Shown here one piece after another: positions 62,330 through 64,000 of a DNA stretch of 64,000 bases; within the stretch, counting starts at the first letter, position 1; every line of letters starts with the position of its first letter. The position numbers were made by a program, and so were the translations under genes. The notes below the pieces were generated by a model that saw nothing but the letters and a program-made list of their open reading frames with translations, made no database searches and was not told the DNA's origin. The DNA is taken from contig JAQYPT010000015.1 in the NCBI GenBank assembly GCA_028726625.1, forward strand, positions 41,885 to 105,884, read 5' to 3'. The stretch comes from Prevotellaceae bacterium (GTDB taxonomy: Bacteria > Bacteroidota > Bacteroidia > Bacteroidales > Bacteroidaceae).

Positions 62330-63519
62330 CGCTTGTTTGGAAACTTCTTCGGCAACATGTGAGCATTCCTCAGTTTGTAGGTTTTTTCTTTGCAAACCTG
62401 TTTGGAATGATTGTTATTCTTTTGGGATATCAGTTTTATCGTGATGTCATGCCTGTGTTTAACAGCGATGACAGCTTCATGAAGGCCGATTACCTCACTA
62501 TCAGTAAGATAACAGGAACGACATCCACCATCAGTGGGGAAGATAATACGTTCAATAGGGCAGAGATTGAAGAGTTGAAGCAGCAGCCTTTCGTCAAAAA
62601 GTTGGGCGCATTCACCTCGGCCGAGTATAAGGTGAACGTAACGCTGTACGTCAAGGAAACTAAATTGCTCGATTCCGAATTCTTTTTTGAGAGCATTCCC
62701 GATTCGTTTGTCGATGTTCCGCTTGCCCAATGGCATTATGACGAAGGCAGCAAGACGGTACCCATCATCCTACCCAGGTCATACATCACCATGTATAATT
62801 TCGGCTATGCGCGCAATCACTCATTACCGAGCATCTCTGAAGGCGTGGTGGGAATGCTGAATGTACGGATGGCCATTCATGGCAATGGTAAGGATGAAGT
62901 GTTTGAAGGAAAAGTTATTGGATTCTCAAGTAAATTGAACTCCATCCTCGTTCCCATGTCATTCATGTCGTGGAGCAACCATCACTTTGCGCCAAACGCT
63001 ACGAGTGCCCCCAACAGACTGATTGCTGATGTGTCGAGCACGCGCGATGATGCCATTGCAAAATACTTGGATAGCCATGCGTATGAGGTAGAAGACAGCA
63101 ATCTTGCCAACGAGAAGGCCATCTCGTTCTTATCGTTAGTCGTGTCTATCGTGATGGTTGTGGGCCTGTTCATATCCCTCTTGAGCTTTTACATCCTGCT
63201 CTTAAGCATTTATCTTCTCGTACAAAAGAATGCGGACAAACTTGAAAATCTCTTGCTGATAGGTTATCGTCCGCTTCAGGTGTCGAAGCCATACATCTTC
63301 CTGACACTCATGCTGAACGTCGCAGTTTTGCTGATGGCCGTTCTGGCCGTGTATTGTATACGGGATTATTACATTGAAATACTGTACGCCATGCTTCCAA
63401 GCATTGACAAAACCAGTATGCTTCCTACTTGTTTATTGGGATTTATCATCCTGACAATCGTGTCTATCATCAACAGTGTAATTATCTATCGCAGAATCTC
63501 TGCTTTATACAAAAAATAA
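62326..63519 (+). CDS. FtsX/MacB-like ABC transporter permease
   Basis: 397-residue protein with one N-terminal helix (FVGFFFANLFGMIVILLGYQF), a large periplasmic domain (about residues 40-260) and three C-terminal helices (FLSLVVSIVMVVGLFISLLSF; ILLLSIYLLVQ; FLTLMLNVAVLLMAVLAVY; ILTIVSIINSVIIY). This is the FtsX/LolC/MacB topology, used for lipoprotein sorting, mechanotransmission or export. With the DUF4836 lipoprotein and the ATPase it forms a three-gene unit. Confidence 0.82.
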   Translation: MTLVWKLLRQHVSIPQFVGFFFANLFGMIVILLGYQFYRDVMPVFNSDDSFMKADYLTISKITGTTSTISGEDNTFNRAEIEELKQQPFVKKLGAFTSAEYKVNVTLYVKETKLLDSEFFFESIPDSFVDVPLAQWHYDEGSKTVPIILPRSYITMYNFGYARNHSLPSISEGVVGMLNVRMAIHGNGKDEVFEGKVIGFSSKLNSILVPMSFMSWSNHHFAPNATSAPNRLIADVSSTRDDAIAKYLDSHAYEVEDSNLANEKAISFLSLVVSIVMVVGLFISLLSFYILLLSIYLLVQKNADKLENLLLIGYRPLQVSKPYIFLTLMLNVAVLLMAVLAVYCIRDYYIEILYAMLPSIDKTSMLPTCLLGFIILTIVSIINSVIIYRRISALYKK

Positions 63520-63940
63520 AAAAAGGCAATGGTCTTCACAGATAATCGCCTTCAAATCTTCAATAGGTATTAGTCCTTTAAGGTAAAAAGATTGTTTTCA
63601 GGATAACACTTGCAAAGTTAATGTTTTTTTTGAATCCTCCAAACCTTTTTAGTTATTTTTTTTATAAAATTAAAAATGTATCCTTAAAGGTGCAGATGTT
63701 TGCTGTTTTTCAAATCTGAATGTGACGTTGCTCAACCTCTGTGTTACATGCATTCTCCATCAAAAGCAATTCCTTTGGCCTTCAATAGCAATGGGTTTGG
63801 GTACCAATAGCATTGAGTTTGGCCACCAATAGCAATGCCTTTCCACTGCAATATGCATGCTCTTGCGGGGCAATCTACATATTGTCTTGGAAACGACACA
63901 GGCTCGGTGTGTACCGATTGCGTGAATGTTCGGGAGTTAT
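63520..63940. other. Convergent intergenic region with repeat
   Basis: About 420 bp between the permease stop and the stop of a minus-strand gene. No gene. It contains a repeat cluster at 63784-63845 built from CAATAGCAATGGGTTTGG, CAATAGCATTGAGTTTGG and CAATAGCAATG; the middle one is identical to the copy at 56153-56170. A weak AAGGC/GCCTT pair (63533-63552) follows the permease gene. Confidence 0.55.
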
Positions 63941-64000
63941 CTATTCTTTAATCTTGATGAAGGCATTTGTCAGGATGGCTGTGAGTCCACCTGTTGTAAT
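63941..64000 (-). CDS. Unidentified protein, C-terminal fragment
   Basis: The last 19 codons and stop of a minus-strand gene cut by the window edge. The translation ITTGGLTAILTNAFIKIKE suggests a hydrophobic helix followed by a short charged tail, as at the end of a small membrane protein. Too short to identify; the frame itself could be chance. Confidence 0.35.
   Translation of the reverse strand: MTTGGLTAILTNAFIKIKE

Overview
The window reads as chromosome of a member of the Bacteroidota, most likely a Prevotella-like Bacteroidales. Supporting this are Bacteroidetes-type promoters (TTTG, about 19-20 nt, TAnnTTTG), an aerotolerance (MoxR/Bat) operon, families largely restricted to the phylum (DUF5686, DUF4836, DUF2027-Smr, GldB-like lipoprotein, fimbrillin, HU-HIG, DUF3408), and short intergenic repeats of a kind common in Prevotella. 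There are about 45 credible genes. I see no rRNA, tRNA or CRISPR array. All functional calls come from reading motifs and remembered family features; no database search was run.

Region 1 (1-8.6 kb, minus strand): the 5' end of a neutral zinc metallopeptidase, then a promoter-DUF5686-AddA-AddB operon coding for an outer-membrane protein and a two-subunit recombination helicase/nuclease.

Region 2 (about 8.8-22.9 kb): an integrative mobilizable element. It holds a relaxase, a MobC-like accessory protein, DUF3408, two excisionase-like HTH proteins, a conserved small ORF and two tandem tyrosine integrases. A 22-bp iteron array lies beside the mobilization genes, and GTTACC words cluster at both ends. 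It carries two cargo modules. The first is a conspicuously GC-rich surface-protein cassette: a short SPAAG/WDD peptide, a large fimbrillin-type lipoprotein with a lectin-like C-terminus, and an HU-HIG protein. A 35-bp GA microsatellite sits in its presumed leader. The second is an ImmA/IrrE protease-DUF4411 (PIN-like) pair of toxin-antitoxin type.

Region 3 (23.1-37.4 kb, plus strand): moxR, DUF58, a membrane protein, batA, batB, batC and a fused batD-batE, then a PAP2 phosphatase, a QueA-type enzyme, a DUF2027-Smr protein and glutamine-dependent NAD synthetase.

Region 4 (37.7-45.8 kb): a GC-rich glutamine synthetase, two glycosyltransferases divergent from a Wzx-type flippase across a 66-bp repeat array, a porin and a Wza-type export lipoprotein.

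Region 5 (45.9-64 kb): a glutamine-amidotransferase operon (purF-like, carA, carB), a tiny lipoprotein, mtaB with a glycosyltransferase, a GldB-like lipoprotein, an acyltransferase, a nucleoside-permease/BFN-nuclease/RsmE operon, and a DUF4836 lipoprotein followed by an ABC ATPase and FtsX-like permease. The window ends inside an unidentified minus-strand gene. Several dispersed repeat families sit between genes in regions 3 to 5.
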